This document shows, piece by piece, positions 9,551 to 20,900 of a stretch of 64,000 nt of DNA. A program made the translations under genes and the position numbers. Below the pieces are notes generated by a model. The model made no database searches. It had not been told where the DNA came from and was given only the letters and a program-made list of their open reading frames with translations. This DNA comes from Pharus latifolius (lineage: Eukaryota > Streptophyta > Magnoliopsida > Poales > Poaceae), in assembly GCA_019359835.1 (NCBI GenBank), contig CM033320.1, positions 3,219,691 to 3,283,690 of the forward strand, given 5' to 3'. Numbering within the stretch: the first letter of the stretch is position 1; the number at the start of each line of letters is the position of its first letter.

Positions 9551-12500
9551 TCATTTGCCTTTTCGCCGCTTCTGGAATCCAATGCAATTTGGGCAAAACC
9601 ACTTTCCTTTCGGCTGCTCTTTCAAACCCACACATCCAAAGTGAAACCACTCTATCTTGCACTGTCAGGTAAATGAAGCCAGTGGACTCAAAACTAAGTC
9701 CGAAACATGCAAATGCAACGTATGAAACAAAAGTATATTAGGAGGGTAAGTGTCACATACTTCGGGATTGTCACAGGCAATCATTTCACCATAACTGACT
9801 TGGTTGCAGAGACAATATGTCGGTTCATTGGGATCCACTGGCAACTCTAGATCTATAGCTGGTTGCTCAGTTGCTAACCGTGCCCTGCAAATGGGAGTCG
9901 AGAGTGTCACTGTAAAAAAAATATGCAAAGCTTATTCAGTCTTGTTCAGATGCAAAACATACTTCTTTCGGCCCCCTCTGCCTCTTTCACTAGATCTTCC
10001 ACTCTTTGGAGTAGCATCAGTAGTTGGAGGGCCAGCACTAGCAGTAGCAGTAGCAGAAGCACCGGCGGCGGCGGCAGCAGCGGCGGCAGCAGCAGCTTCC
10101 TTTTCTGTTCACCAAATCATGGGATGCACACGTAAACACAGAGAACAACACATAGCTCAAAAAGGTAAAACTGAAACGACATGCAATTCAAGAGCAGTTG
10201 CAGACCTTGCCGACGCTCTTCAAGCTTCCTCATAAATTGATCAAGCTGTTGGATATGAGCATCCACCTACATCACGTATCTAAATTAGCACATCAAAATA
10301 CTGCATATTCACAACTGAACAGCATTGCAGTCACGAGATGAGATTGCAAAGCAAATCTAACAAGACAGAAAGTACTCTAATTTCTGAGCAAATCTAATTA
10401 AAATTTATTCATATAACTTGGAACCTAAAACTTCATTGCAGCCTTGCAGGTAAGATGTCAGACATATGTCACAGGATGAAAAGAAAGGGAGACAACATAA
10501 ATAAAAGAAGAAAAAGGAACATCATTTTCTTTCCAGTTTGGTTATTTGTGAGGGAAGGACAACCATCAAATAAAAACCATGGCTGGTCCTTTTGCTCTCC
10601 TCCATTATAGAGATGGGCAAAAAGCTCAGTGTATAGAACCAAACTTCCCAGCCTTTTCTTTTTTCTTTCTTTAAATATCCTCATTCTCCATACAGACAGA
10701 ACAAAATAAGTGCCATTTCCTTTGGCCTAGCTCATTACTTAAGAAGGGAAAAGGAGAACAGCAGAAAAAAAAAAAAAAAAGAAAACAGAGAAAATTTTCA
10801 CATCATAAAAAGATACTTTTCCTTTCCAGAAGTGGGAAAAAAAGATAAATGAACAAAATATTCAAAAATCATTTTATGCCACAATTTCCTACTCTTGAAA
10901 ATTTTCTGTATGGAAGTGAATACATCATACTTCACTTATTTTGAAGTGTTCTGCATGTGATTATCAACAAAATATGGAAGTGAAGTATGATGTATTCATA
11001 GTAGGGCAAAGTGATTTGTATGTAATTATGTAACTGAGAGGCTTTTACCAGGTCATAAGTTTGAGAGGCCAAAGCCACCTTCTCATCAGCAATTCTAATG
11101 CAATGTTTCTGCTCTTCAATTGCTTCATCAGAAAATTTGATTTTTGCTGGGTCATATGCAATACTTCCAGATTCAAGTCCATGCTTAATATCCTCTATCT
11201 CTTGCTGACAGTGTTGATCATTTTCCAGGTGCACACCTAATCAGGGGCACAAAAAAGACCTTATTATCAGCACAACAAATTTTCAAATGTAACATTTAAG
11301 ACAACAAGAACTTTAGTAAACAAATGGTGTCAATTGCAGATTTATCTGCGCATAATGCATTACCAAATAATTGTGTTACTATAATATGAAGGAAAGAAAC
11401 ACACTGGACTTTCTTAACAACACATACAAAGTTGAAAAACAAAAGGGTATCAACATTTTGGACGCAAAAATTATTTTTAAAATATTAATATCCAGTCAAG
11501 ATGCATTTGGGCATTGCGTTCACTGCTTATCGTGCTTACAATTAGTTCGCATATGCATGTTTTATAGAGAGGATAAAGTGAGTGGGGAGAAAATGAAACA
11601 GCATGACATTGTAAACCCAGAATACCTTGTAAGCTTTTATCTAGCTCTCGCATTAATGCATAATTCCTGTGCAGCATAGCTGGCAATGCTTCAACACCTA
11701 CAATCAATCAAAGTCGTCAATGTATATGTATTAGAACACAACTAGGTGATAAATTACCGTCTAAAGACAAACTGAATCAGGAAACTACGATATTGATTAC
11801 CAAAAATAGACGCAATAACTTATTAGTTCTTCACTTGCAAAACCAACACTCGTTTATCTCCAACTATGATTCTTGTTCATTGATTAGTAGAACAAGCATG
11901 AAAGTATAAAAAAAAATACTATGAATTGAAAACAACTCTAGTACAAGGGTCATTGTTCAAAAGGTAGGACAACTCATATGATATAGACACCTACCTACCT
12001 TGCTAAAAAATCTTAAGTACATATTTATATCGTCTACATCATTAACGCAGCATTGCTGCCAGTAAGGCAGTAACAAATGAAGTAGCAAAGAAAAGAGATC
12101 TTTGAGGTAATTTGACGAATAGGAACAAAAAAGAGCAAACTTAAAGGCTTTTTCAGGTTCCATATTATATTCCCATTTGGGCCGGAAGGGCAAAATAAGG
12201 CAATAGCTTATGGCAGCAAGTAGGGGTCCGCACGAGTTGAGCTTGAGCGACTTGACCTCTAACTTGGCTTAGCTCATGAAAGAAAACGAGCTGGAGATTA
12301 AGCTTAAACTTGGCTCATGCCTTTTTGAGTCAAGCCCAAGCCGAGCTGCCTCCGAGCCCGAGCTAACTCACAAGCCCACCTTGTGTTAATCCATTTGTAA
12401 AAAAAAATTAGATTTGATTTCCTATCTTTTGCAAAAAAATGCCCGTAAGTCTACTCGATCATTAATCAAACAAAATTGCCGCACGAAGTTAATTGTCGAC

Positions 12501-13635
12501 AAAAATCCACAACCATCGGATGCACTAGTTAACCACCATAGATGCAATTGTCTGTGAATTTGTGTCCTAAAAGAGGAAAAGAGATCAACCACTATTGAAT
12601 CAAGATGGGAGGTGAGGTGGAGCAACCACAATAAAAAAAAGAGGAACGGAGGGTATAGGATTTTTATATTATTTTATGCACTTAGGCCATTAGGCGATGA
12701 GAAATTGAGATTAAATATATATAGAGCTAGTTTGCGGTGTTCAAAATAAGAAGTTTTAGTTAGGGGGGGTATGACCACGTAATTTGGTGTAAATAAGTGG
12801 GATTAGGAACTTTGGTGTGTTATTAACAAAAGGAATTCATGGAATAAATTTGAAGTTTCACTTATTGCAAAGGGTATAAATTAAATATAATAATAATTAT
12901 TGCATGAGTCTTTTCATAAACAAGCTTAGTTGAGCTAAGCATGAGTGAGCTGGGCTCTGGCTCAACTCGGTCCATGAACAAAAATGAGTTGAAGATTTGG
13001 CTCAAACTCAGTTCGTTTTCTTTTGAGTTGAGTCCGAGCCCGAGCCTAAGCAATTCAAGAGCTTCAAGCTTTTTGCACACCCCTACCGGCAAGGGTCTTC
13101 ATCTTCCATTTCAATTGAAACAGGGGCATTTTCATGAAACAAAGCTAATGATTGTACCCATAGTTCAGTTTGACACTATTGAAACTTCTAACAAGAAAAG
13201 GGTAGCTTCTTGCAAAAATGCATAACCACTATAGTGCAGATAGCTTAGCCCCACACCAACTCATTTAGGACCTGATAGGTCTTGTTATTGAAATTTCCGT
13301 TGAAGATATCACGGACTTGATTTATTAAAGCCTAATCTTCAACAACAATATACAATCAATCTACAATCTATCATGTGGTCTCTACAAAACAAAAAAAAAG
13401 GGCAAAAAAAAAAAAAAAAACAGCCCCTTTCTAGGAACAATATAGAGTGGGGCGTGAAACACCTAATCAAGAACATATCTGGCAATATTGGACTAATTCC
13501 AGTGAAATATTACAATAATTTGGTGGGTTTGTGAGGAATCGCGCGATTGAGGCGTGCGCCCTATAGTGGGTATTGGAGAGGTCAGTAGAGGAGGAAACAA
13601 CACTTACTGGCTTGGAAGTCCTCGAGGAACCCCAT
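9551..13635 (-). CDS. ING1-type PHD-finger chromatin protein, complete (7 exons)
   Basis: ING proteins are nuclear readers that bind histone H3 trimethylated at Lys4 and recruit acetyltransferase or deacetylase complexes. Exons read 13635-13608, 11697-11626, 11236-11049, 10266-10206, 10104-9963, 9884-9761 and 9661-9551. All junctions are GT-AG, phases match, and the total is 726 nt (241 residues plus TGA). The start MGFLEDFQAS leads into the ING N-terminal helices (LHRNYALMRELDKSLQ, EIEDIKHGLESG, FSDEAIEEQK). A low-complexity linker with eleven alanines (residues 120-130) and a basic RGRGGRKK patch follow. The PHD finger has Cys 188, 190, 201 and 206, His 212, and Cys 215, 228 and 231, and the protein ends in the basic tail FQKRRKGK. 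It matches Arabidopsis ING1 rather than ING2 by remembered motif order. Intron 1 (1.9 kb) carries a MITE. Nothing appears broken. Confidence 0.93.
12221..13085. mobile_element. hAT-like MITE in ING1 intron 1
   Basis: Both ends show TAGGGGT followed by a GC-rich trinucleotide: TAGGGGTCCGCACGAG at 12221 and, on the complement at 13085, TAGGGGTGTGCAAAAAGC. The 8 bp outside (GCAGCAAG at 12213 and CCGGCAAG at 13086) agree at six positions, as expected for an aged 8-bp hAT duplication. The arms are rich in GAGCT/TTGAGC motifs and pair as a long imperfect foldback. There is no coding capacity, and being intronic it leaves the ING1 frame untouched. Confidence 0.7.
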
Positions 13636-15858
13636 AGGGTTTAAGACCAGTTGTTGCTGCGCAGAGCTCTCTGTCTCCTATCTTCCCCGCACTCTTAGGG
13701 CCTGTTTGGATATAAGGGATAAAAATACCGGTAGGATTTTTATCCGACCAAGATTTTTGGTAATCCAAAAATCCCCCAGGATAAAAATACCACCGGTAAA
13801 ATAATCCTGGCCTGTATTTGGAAAGAACAAGATAAAATCCTGGCCTTTATAACATGCAAATCTACTCTGAAACCAATCAACAACAATTAGAGTAAAACAA
13901 ATGTAGAACTGCAGTTATCATTACGACTTCTTTTTAATATAAGAAAACTAAAGACACCCAAAGACACCTACCAGCTAGATCACCACAAAAAACATTCAGC
14001 AAAACCAATCAACAACAGCTAGAGTTTAACAACTGTTGTAGTTTAAACTATCACCAACATCAACAGAGAAAGTACAAAATGACAGCATTGGGAAAATTTC
14101 ATCATCCCTACAAGCTGCAGATACTTCACACAAAAACTATACACAGATACTAAGCAGAGACTATATAACTATTCGTAGTTTTGACAACAATGTACAATGT
14201 ACTACTGCAAGTAGTGCAATGGCCTGCATTGGCATTGCAGCTTGTGGTATCAACTCCCCAAAGTGGTGTAGTAACCTTAGCTCCTTTAATTTGGTTCTAA
14301 CAACAATGAATGGGCTACTTCTGATCATGGTCCAGACTTACTTGCTCTTGAATGGCCAGCCAAACAATACATAACAGCTTAAATTGACATGCACCTGTGA
14401 CATCTGTTGTGACATCTATTGAGGGATAAAACTAAAACCTAAAAAACATCAGGAACTGTATCCAAATTTGTTGGTAACAACATAATTGTAAGTTTTGACC
14501 TCTGGTGCACTAAAAGTTAAGTACTAATAAGGGAATGAGCGCAGTAAAAACAGAACTAAATGTTGATAGCATTATTTTACACCACTTAAATTATAGAGAT
14601 ATGATAGATAATATAATGATACATGAACACTAAACATCACCATAAATCAATGTATAATAAGCATTCAAGCTTCCCCTCACATGCTACTATCCTAACTAAG
14701 CTTTCAATTTAGGACAGGTTGAGGTTCTTGCTTCTTCAGTACCAAACCAACATTCACAAATCACAACACAATTGCCCTGTAATTGGATAACATGATGATC
14801 ATTTGTTAATGTATATGAGTTTGAACAATAAACAGCACTTAAGCATCTTTACAATCAAATACTCTCATTTCTGATAATTTGGTACAACATAATCCTACCA
14901 ATAGTCACACTTGAATAAAACATTGACAAAGTAGGTGATGAAGTAAAGAATGACTTGCAACAAAACTTTTCTATCTACAAATGATAATCTTCGGAGCCAC
15001 AAAGTGGCTAGCTGCACAAATAGATAGCCATTATTGATTTCTTTTGTAGATAGAAGTGGATAAGCATAAACTAAATTCCAACATATGCAACAAGATTTTT
15101 CTTTTGGGGGATATCATTAGATTTCTCCTTCAAAATTCCAAAACAAGAAGTACTAGCTGGTATTTACATGTCTTGTAGAGATGGCATGTATGCCATCAGG
15201 TTGCTATAACCAATTAGTAAGTGCTATAACCAATTCTTCCCTCTCACAAAAAAAAAAATGCAACTTTACATTTTTGTGGCATCTTTTACCATTTGTGCTT
15301 GACCATATGAATCCCCAATATCAATCTTCTAGAATGACCCCACATGTCAATAACTCAATAAAATAATTGAACTCAAAGAAAATTGGATCAAAGAAACTAA
15401 TTACTTATGTTTGAATACTAGAGGGGATTATTTGCTTCAATTTCAAATAGAGGTTGCACTAACAAAGATAGTAGAGGAAAACAGACAGGTTTGATAAACA
15501 TATGAACTACAACATATAACCACAATGAGTTCAAAAGCACAAATGGTCAAGCAGATAGGTTTGATAAACATATAACTATCATTTCAAGAACTACACATAA
15601 CACAAGAACCACACATAACACAAGCAATGATGACAGCATCACAGCCATGGCCATCAAGACTGAGCAGCATGCACAAGAGAGAGAGTATTTTCAGGAATTA
15701 AAAAAGGAGTGTTTAGTTGTGATTAGAACAACTAAGATTGTTGAAAATGTTATCAGTAATGGAAAAGTAGTCCAAAGTCAAGGAACATAGTTAACTGAAT
15801 TTGAAGGGTTATTTACTTGGAAATCACCTTACCCCTTGCAATGTAGGACAAACCAATC

Positions 15859-15926
15859 AGCTTTCTTCATCATCAGTTTGAGTTGCATCTTTCCTTGACC
15901 CCTTCATTGGATGTGGAGATTTCCCT
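15859..15926 (-). other. Possible terminal exon downstream of the SAR1 chimera
   Basis: On the minus strand, a CAAAG acceptor-like end is followed by an open stretch reading KSPHPMKGSRKDATQTDDEE, then Ser and TGA. The charged, Ser-rich composition looks like a protein tail, and it lies 0.35 kb 3' of the chimeric SAR1 exon. No family is recognised. It may equally be chance. Confidence 0.25.
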
Positions 15927-16269
15927 TTGCACAGGAAAACGAAATAGTTGAGCAAATGAAGATGATTATGAATCCAAAATATCGATCAGAATCTTAAATA
16001 TATACACATGGAGAAAAAAAGAAAAAAAAACATAATCCTCCTACTATGATATGTTCAATGCAAATAAATATGTTGTTCAGGTAATGAATCAGGAACATTA
16101 CAATGTTACACTACATTGAAAGATAAAACAGTGAAGTAACATTACAATGTTACCACTTCCACAAATTAGAAGTTCTTCCAGGTCTTCAGTATCAACTTGA
16201 AAAGTGCATTTGAATGTTTGCATAGTACAAAGTTCAATTTTGTAAAACTGGTAGTGGCGGTGTACTTAC

Positions 16270-16990
16270 AACTGGTGTTCTTTTCAATTTTGATCTCAAT
16301 TTGGGAGTGGCTGGCAATCTGGTGGCCGCCGAGATCGATGGCCTTGAACTTGATCTTGCCGATGCTCAGCTCCTCCGACGTCGGGTGCTGCACCAACCTC
16401 TGCATCCACCCACACATACAATCCAATCACACACACACACATACACACAGATCTAGCCATCCAACCAAGAAACTGCATAGAGAGGAGATCTGAGACATAT
16501 ACAAAGATATAGATACCTCGCCGTTGATGCTGGAGAGCTGGAGCTCGGCTGATGAAGAAGGATCGTGGAGATCGTCGATGCCGGAGATCGTGGAGATTGG
16601 GGGTGAGAAGCAAAAGGGGAGATCGAGGAGGAAGAGAGAAGAAGAAGAGAGGGAGAGCGGCGGAGGCGGGAGCCGGGGGCGCAGATCTGGTCTACGGCGG
16701 CGACAGTGGCTCGAGAGCGGAAGCGGTGCTCGGGCGCACCAGATCCGGCGGATCTGGTGGCGACGCGCGAAGAGGGAGGTGAAGGGCGGCGACGCGGGCG
16801 AGGAGGTGACGCGCGGCGAGGTGGAGGGCGGCGACGCGAGCGAGGAGGGAGGTGTAGGGCGGCGACGCGAGCGAGGAGGGAGGTGTAGGGCGGCGACGCG
16901 GGTGAGGAGGTGGAGTGAGGACGCGGGTGAGCAGGGTTTTTTGCCGGGCCTCCGTGCCCCTTTTCCAAGCCGCCGGATTGAACTTCCGGC
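16270..16990 (-). pseudogene. Chimeric gene carrying one SAR1 GTPase exon
   Basis: Reading the minus strand, 16399-16311 encodes RLVQHPTSEELSIGKIKF and then DLGGHQIA. This is the switch region of the COPII GTPase SAR1, with four residues missing between VQH and PTSEE compared with the plant protein as I remember it. It is preceded by a good acceptor (TGCAG) at the position where plant SAR1 genes have an intron. Upstream, a GC-rich frame ends GGCGAG followed by a donor at 16516, leaving a 116-bp intron; the junction is in frame. Homology stops abruptly at 16311 after CCAG. The frame runs on to a strong donor (GTAAGT at 16269). The P-loop and the rest of SAR1 are absent, so GTPase activity is impossible. 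It is probably a captured exon in a new transcript. Confidence 0.6.
16779..16912. repeat. 31-bp GC-rich minisatellite
   Basis: Units beginning GTGNAGGGCGGCGACGCG start at 16779, 16821, 16852 and 16883; the last three are spaced exactly 31 bp. It lies in the GC-rich leader of the chimeric gene and keeps frames open on both strands. Confidence 0.75.
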
Positions 16991-17113
16991 CCCGTTTAAA
17001 ATTTCCGATCCCGACTCATCCAAATGTATTACTAAATCTAATCCGGATCTTAATTCCAGTAAACGAAATCCACTCATAAACAGTTCAAATCCTGAGTTTG
17101 AAAATAGGTCCTT

Positions 17114-17923
17114 AAAGAAAGAGATGAGACTCTTCGTCTATAGAAAGAGGGAAAAAAATATTACAGAATCAAAGATAGTTGTTGTGGTGGTGACGAGTAT
17201 GTGGGTGGGGGGAGATGGGATGCCAACGGCGACAAGACCTACTAGCTGCCGCCAGGTCTGTAACCTTCCGAAGATTTGTTCATTTGCATATAAACCCTCC
17301 ACGAGAAAGATTTTTTACATTTCATCTCACCTATCTTTTTGCTAAATTAGTGTTTTTCGTATAAACCAACTTATAGATTTATTATCTTAAACCCAATAAA
17401 ACTAGTTTATTGTATTATATATTTAATAGTTCAAAAGATATTTATTGGACTTATCTGGTGAATCTGATGGAGAGATTAGAAAAACTATCTATTAGTGGTT
17501 GTGGCTTAAATGACATTTAAGCTAAAATTATACTAAGAAATCATGTGTTCTGCTATAGTTTAAGTTTATTGGGGATAACAACCCAAAAGTAAAATTCAAT
17601 CAAACACATTTTTATCTAGATTTCAACATTTTCAAATAAATTGAAAGTTGACAAAATTATATTATTTTTCATTTCTATTAATCTTTCTACTCTACATGTC
17701 TTTTCCCTAACAAACTCTATATATTATACGGTACAAGTAATTTTGCATGCAAATAGGTATCTAACAATAAAGCTCCACCGTGTGAATGAGCATATTAGAC
17801 ATTCGACTAACTGACCGTGCTCCATTTATTTTAGTTATCCAATGAACTATGAAAGAAAAGGAAGGTGAAAGCTTGAATTCAGGATTATTTTAAGGAAGAT
17901 GGACAAGCTTGAAGAATTGAGGA
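17114..17923. other. AT-rich stretch at the ARA1 break
   Basis: No gene is seen. The downstream half of the ARA1 gene should begin here on the minus strand, but no kinase motif or plausible exon is present. The sequence is AT-rich without an obvious element end. Confidence 0.6.
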
Positions 17924-20900
17924 CTATAACATAACAATTTGCACCACTGGAACTGCTCCTCCATTCGCAAGCTGTCTAGCCTGTGTATGCTTCCATAGCT
18001 TATGCTTGGTAGGATGGTTTCTTTGAACAGCAACATGGCAGGCCTCTCGAATGGGCATCTAGTAATTGGACCAAAACAGTCAATCACAACTTCTAAAAAA
18101 TGATAGCAACACTTCTGTTCTATCTCAGAACATCTATTTTTATCCTTTTTCTGACCGTAATTAATCTAGTTGTGATAATGGATCAATTCCCAAAAGTAAA
18201 TAATTTAATGGGGAAAATAGAACATTTATAATTGTCCACATCTACCATTCCTATGTATATTAACCTACAAGGTAACCAGCTCATTGCCCTTGTAATTGAA
18301 CTTACCTGCCAAACAAGACTTCCTAAATAATCTGCAATGCCACCCATGACGTCTAATCGTCCTGGTGCTCTTGCAATATATATTTCCTCCTGCAGAGGAA
18401 CGAATTAATAAGCAAACCATCACAAAAATCAATCAGCAGATTACATATTTCATTGATCAACATAATAATGCCAACAAGATTTATCAAAAGCATTAGTATA
18501 GCATGAGAGTAATATCAGTGTAATCATTCAATATGCATGCAGATAGGAAGGTGTTTTCTTAGTCTATTTATGTGGAGAAAATATGGGGGTTGCTCAATTG
18601 GACGTGTTGCAAGTTGCATTGTACCAATCTAGTATGGAGATAAGAAGCAAAATTTGGTACACTTGGTAACAGAACTCGATACATAGGTTAGACAGAATTG
18701 AGTACCTCCCAGTCAAAGAGCACGGAAGCAGCAGTCCTCTCTCGTGGTTGCTTCTCGGGGCTCTTTGGATTATTTCCAACAAGACCTGATAAACTCTTCA
18801 AAAATGCCATTGTATCATTTAATCCTTGCATAGCTCCGTGGAGTATCTCAAATTCCTCAAAGCACCTAACAAGGATATTTGAATCAGCATATAACATAGT
18901 GCGCTCTTGGAGAAACTACAATGACATGAGGGGGTAAACAATGATATGCAAACTTACGATTGTGCACTTCCATTCATTTCAGTATTTGCCAGTGCTGGAC
19001 GAACACCAATTTCTTTCTCAGAGAGAGAATACCAGTAAGGAATTCCTACATCTCTCCCTGGAGCCCTTTGTAGTTGATATCCTGACACTATGGCATCACG
19101 CAATCGTCTTGCTCCGCTCAACTAAAATTGTTCAAAAAGCATGTTTGATTAAATCAGAGTACAACCTTAAGCACAGGGTTCTTGAAAAGTTGCTTACAAC
19201 TCTAGAAATTTATAGGGTGCAAAAGGGTAGTTCCAAAGCAACAAATGCTGATATATCATTGAGTTAGGCAAGCTGTTTCACCCATAGTTTGTTGTAACCT
19301 CATTGAGAAAAATTGGGTTTTGAACTTCCAGAGCCACACACTTTCACCAAGGAAAGTTAGGACGTGAACAATAATTTTCTTTTGTTTATTTAATTACTCA
19401 TGTATTTCGATAGCAAGAAAAGTTTAGTATGAAGTTACATGTAGATAAATTTAATGAAAATGTGGCTCTGTACTAACAACAATGGAGACCAGAGGGCTCA
19501 CTTGAGCTGCTTCATCAGTTTAGTTGTCTCAGAAAATTTTGATGTGCAACAAAATAATAACATTAATCTTGCTAATCATAGTCTACCATTCATATATAGT
19601 AACTCACCTTTCCAGAAATATTCTTCTTTCCAATAGCAGTGTCCTGGAGGATACGTGCTGCCACCTGAATGAACAATTATTAGCTTATCTATAGAAGATT
19701 ATTACATTCACATAATGAAGTCTGAAAACTTAGTGGATTAATGTATGTAACTTCTATCTATTTGGTTTAAGGACAACATGAGATCAATAATAAGCAGTTG
19801 CTTCCTGTTCTGCATGCCATTCAAATACTTCTATCTATTTGTTCATTCAGAAAACTAACCACTTTGGGTGTTTAGAAAAATAGAACATGAAACAGGATTG
19901 GCAGATTGAGTTTGCAAAAAACATTTGAAAGATCATATCTGACAATAGGCAGGAACGTACCTGACCCCCGTTTATTGGACCATCATAGCAGGGTTGAAGT
20001 GTCACAGCACGCAGCAGATAAGGTTTCCAATGTCCAGTAAGCAAATCCCTCCTAATCATCTCAATGCCACTTTGGTTGTGCTTTTTTTTTTTTTTTTTTT
20101 TTTTTTACAATGCAGAAGAGGACAGCATGTTAAGGTACTTCTATGACAGCCCTAATATAAATCATTACTCTTAACATAAGGTGATGGTGAAAGATGTTTG
20201 AACCTCAAGCATATTCCATAACAATGGCTCTTCATTGAAATAATCTCTACGAACAAATACGAATGGAAGCTTGTAAGCCAAAGCCTCACTCACAGTGCCG
20301 TATCCAATTTTCCCTAGATGAAAACAAGCGTAAGGGTCATATCTTATATGTATCAAGAAGAAAAGATAGGAGAGAGCAATTAAACTTTAACATCAAAACT
20401 TATAATGCTATGATTTACCAAGCATGCAGTCAGATGCTGCCATTAAATCAGGTGTGTAGGCATCCTTTGCAAGCTTGATGAAATTTGGAGGAATCTCTTG
20501 AGTATCAGATGCACCACATACCTTTTCGAAAGTAGCAATACTATTAGCTTGCCAGTTTGGTCGGGCAATAAAAAATAAGGAAGAAAATAAAAAGTGTCAA
20601 ATAAAACATACCAGACAGATCCAATCATCTGGCAGCCACTCTTGCTTAAGTTTCCATCCTGCTGGCTGGACGAGAAAATAGCGTAATCACTATGGTATTG
20701 TATTTACAAATGTGATTCTAGTTCACATGAAAGCACAGAAAAAAAAAACAGTTTGGAAAAACTGGTGAGCTTTGAAAAGAGACATGAAATAGTAAACCAA
20801 CAAGACAACTAGTTTGTTAGATAATTTCTGACCTTCTATTGAAATAGAGAACCTAAATTAATTTGTCCTGATGAAATTTACTTTCAGCAGTAGATCAACC

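Larger units (their letters stand above)
13698..17113. mobile_element. Possible non-autonomous PIF/Harbinger-type element
   Basis: GGGCCTGTTTGGAT at 13698 follows TTA (13695-13697). GGACCTATTTTC on the complement ends at 17113 and is followed by TTA. Inverted GGNCCTNTTT termini flanked by TTA are typical of Tourist/PIF elements. The match is imperfect (about nine of the first thirteen bases). The interior has no transposase; it holds AT-rich DNA, a SAR1-derived exon and a GC-rich leader. If real, it is inserted about 60 bp upstream of the ING1 start codon. The limits are uncertain, and nested smaller MITEs are an alternative reading. Confidence 0.35.

Noticed and set aside
16524..17345. Plus-strand 273-codon Arg/Gly-rich frame
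   Set aside because: It is the complement of the GC-rich leader and 31-bp minisatellite; the SAR1 exon and splice signals are on the minus strand.
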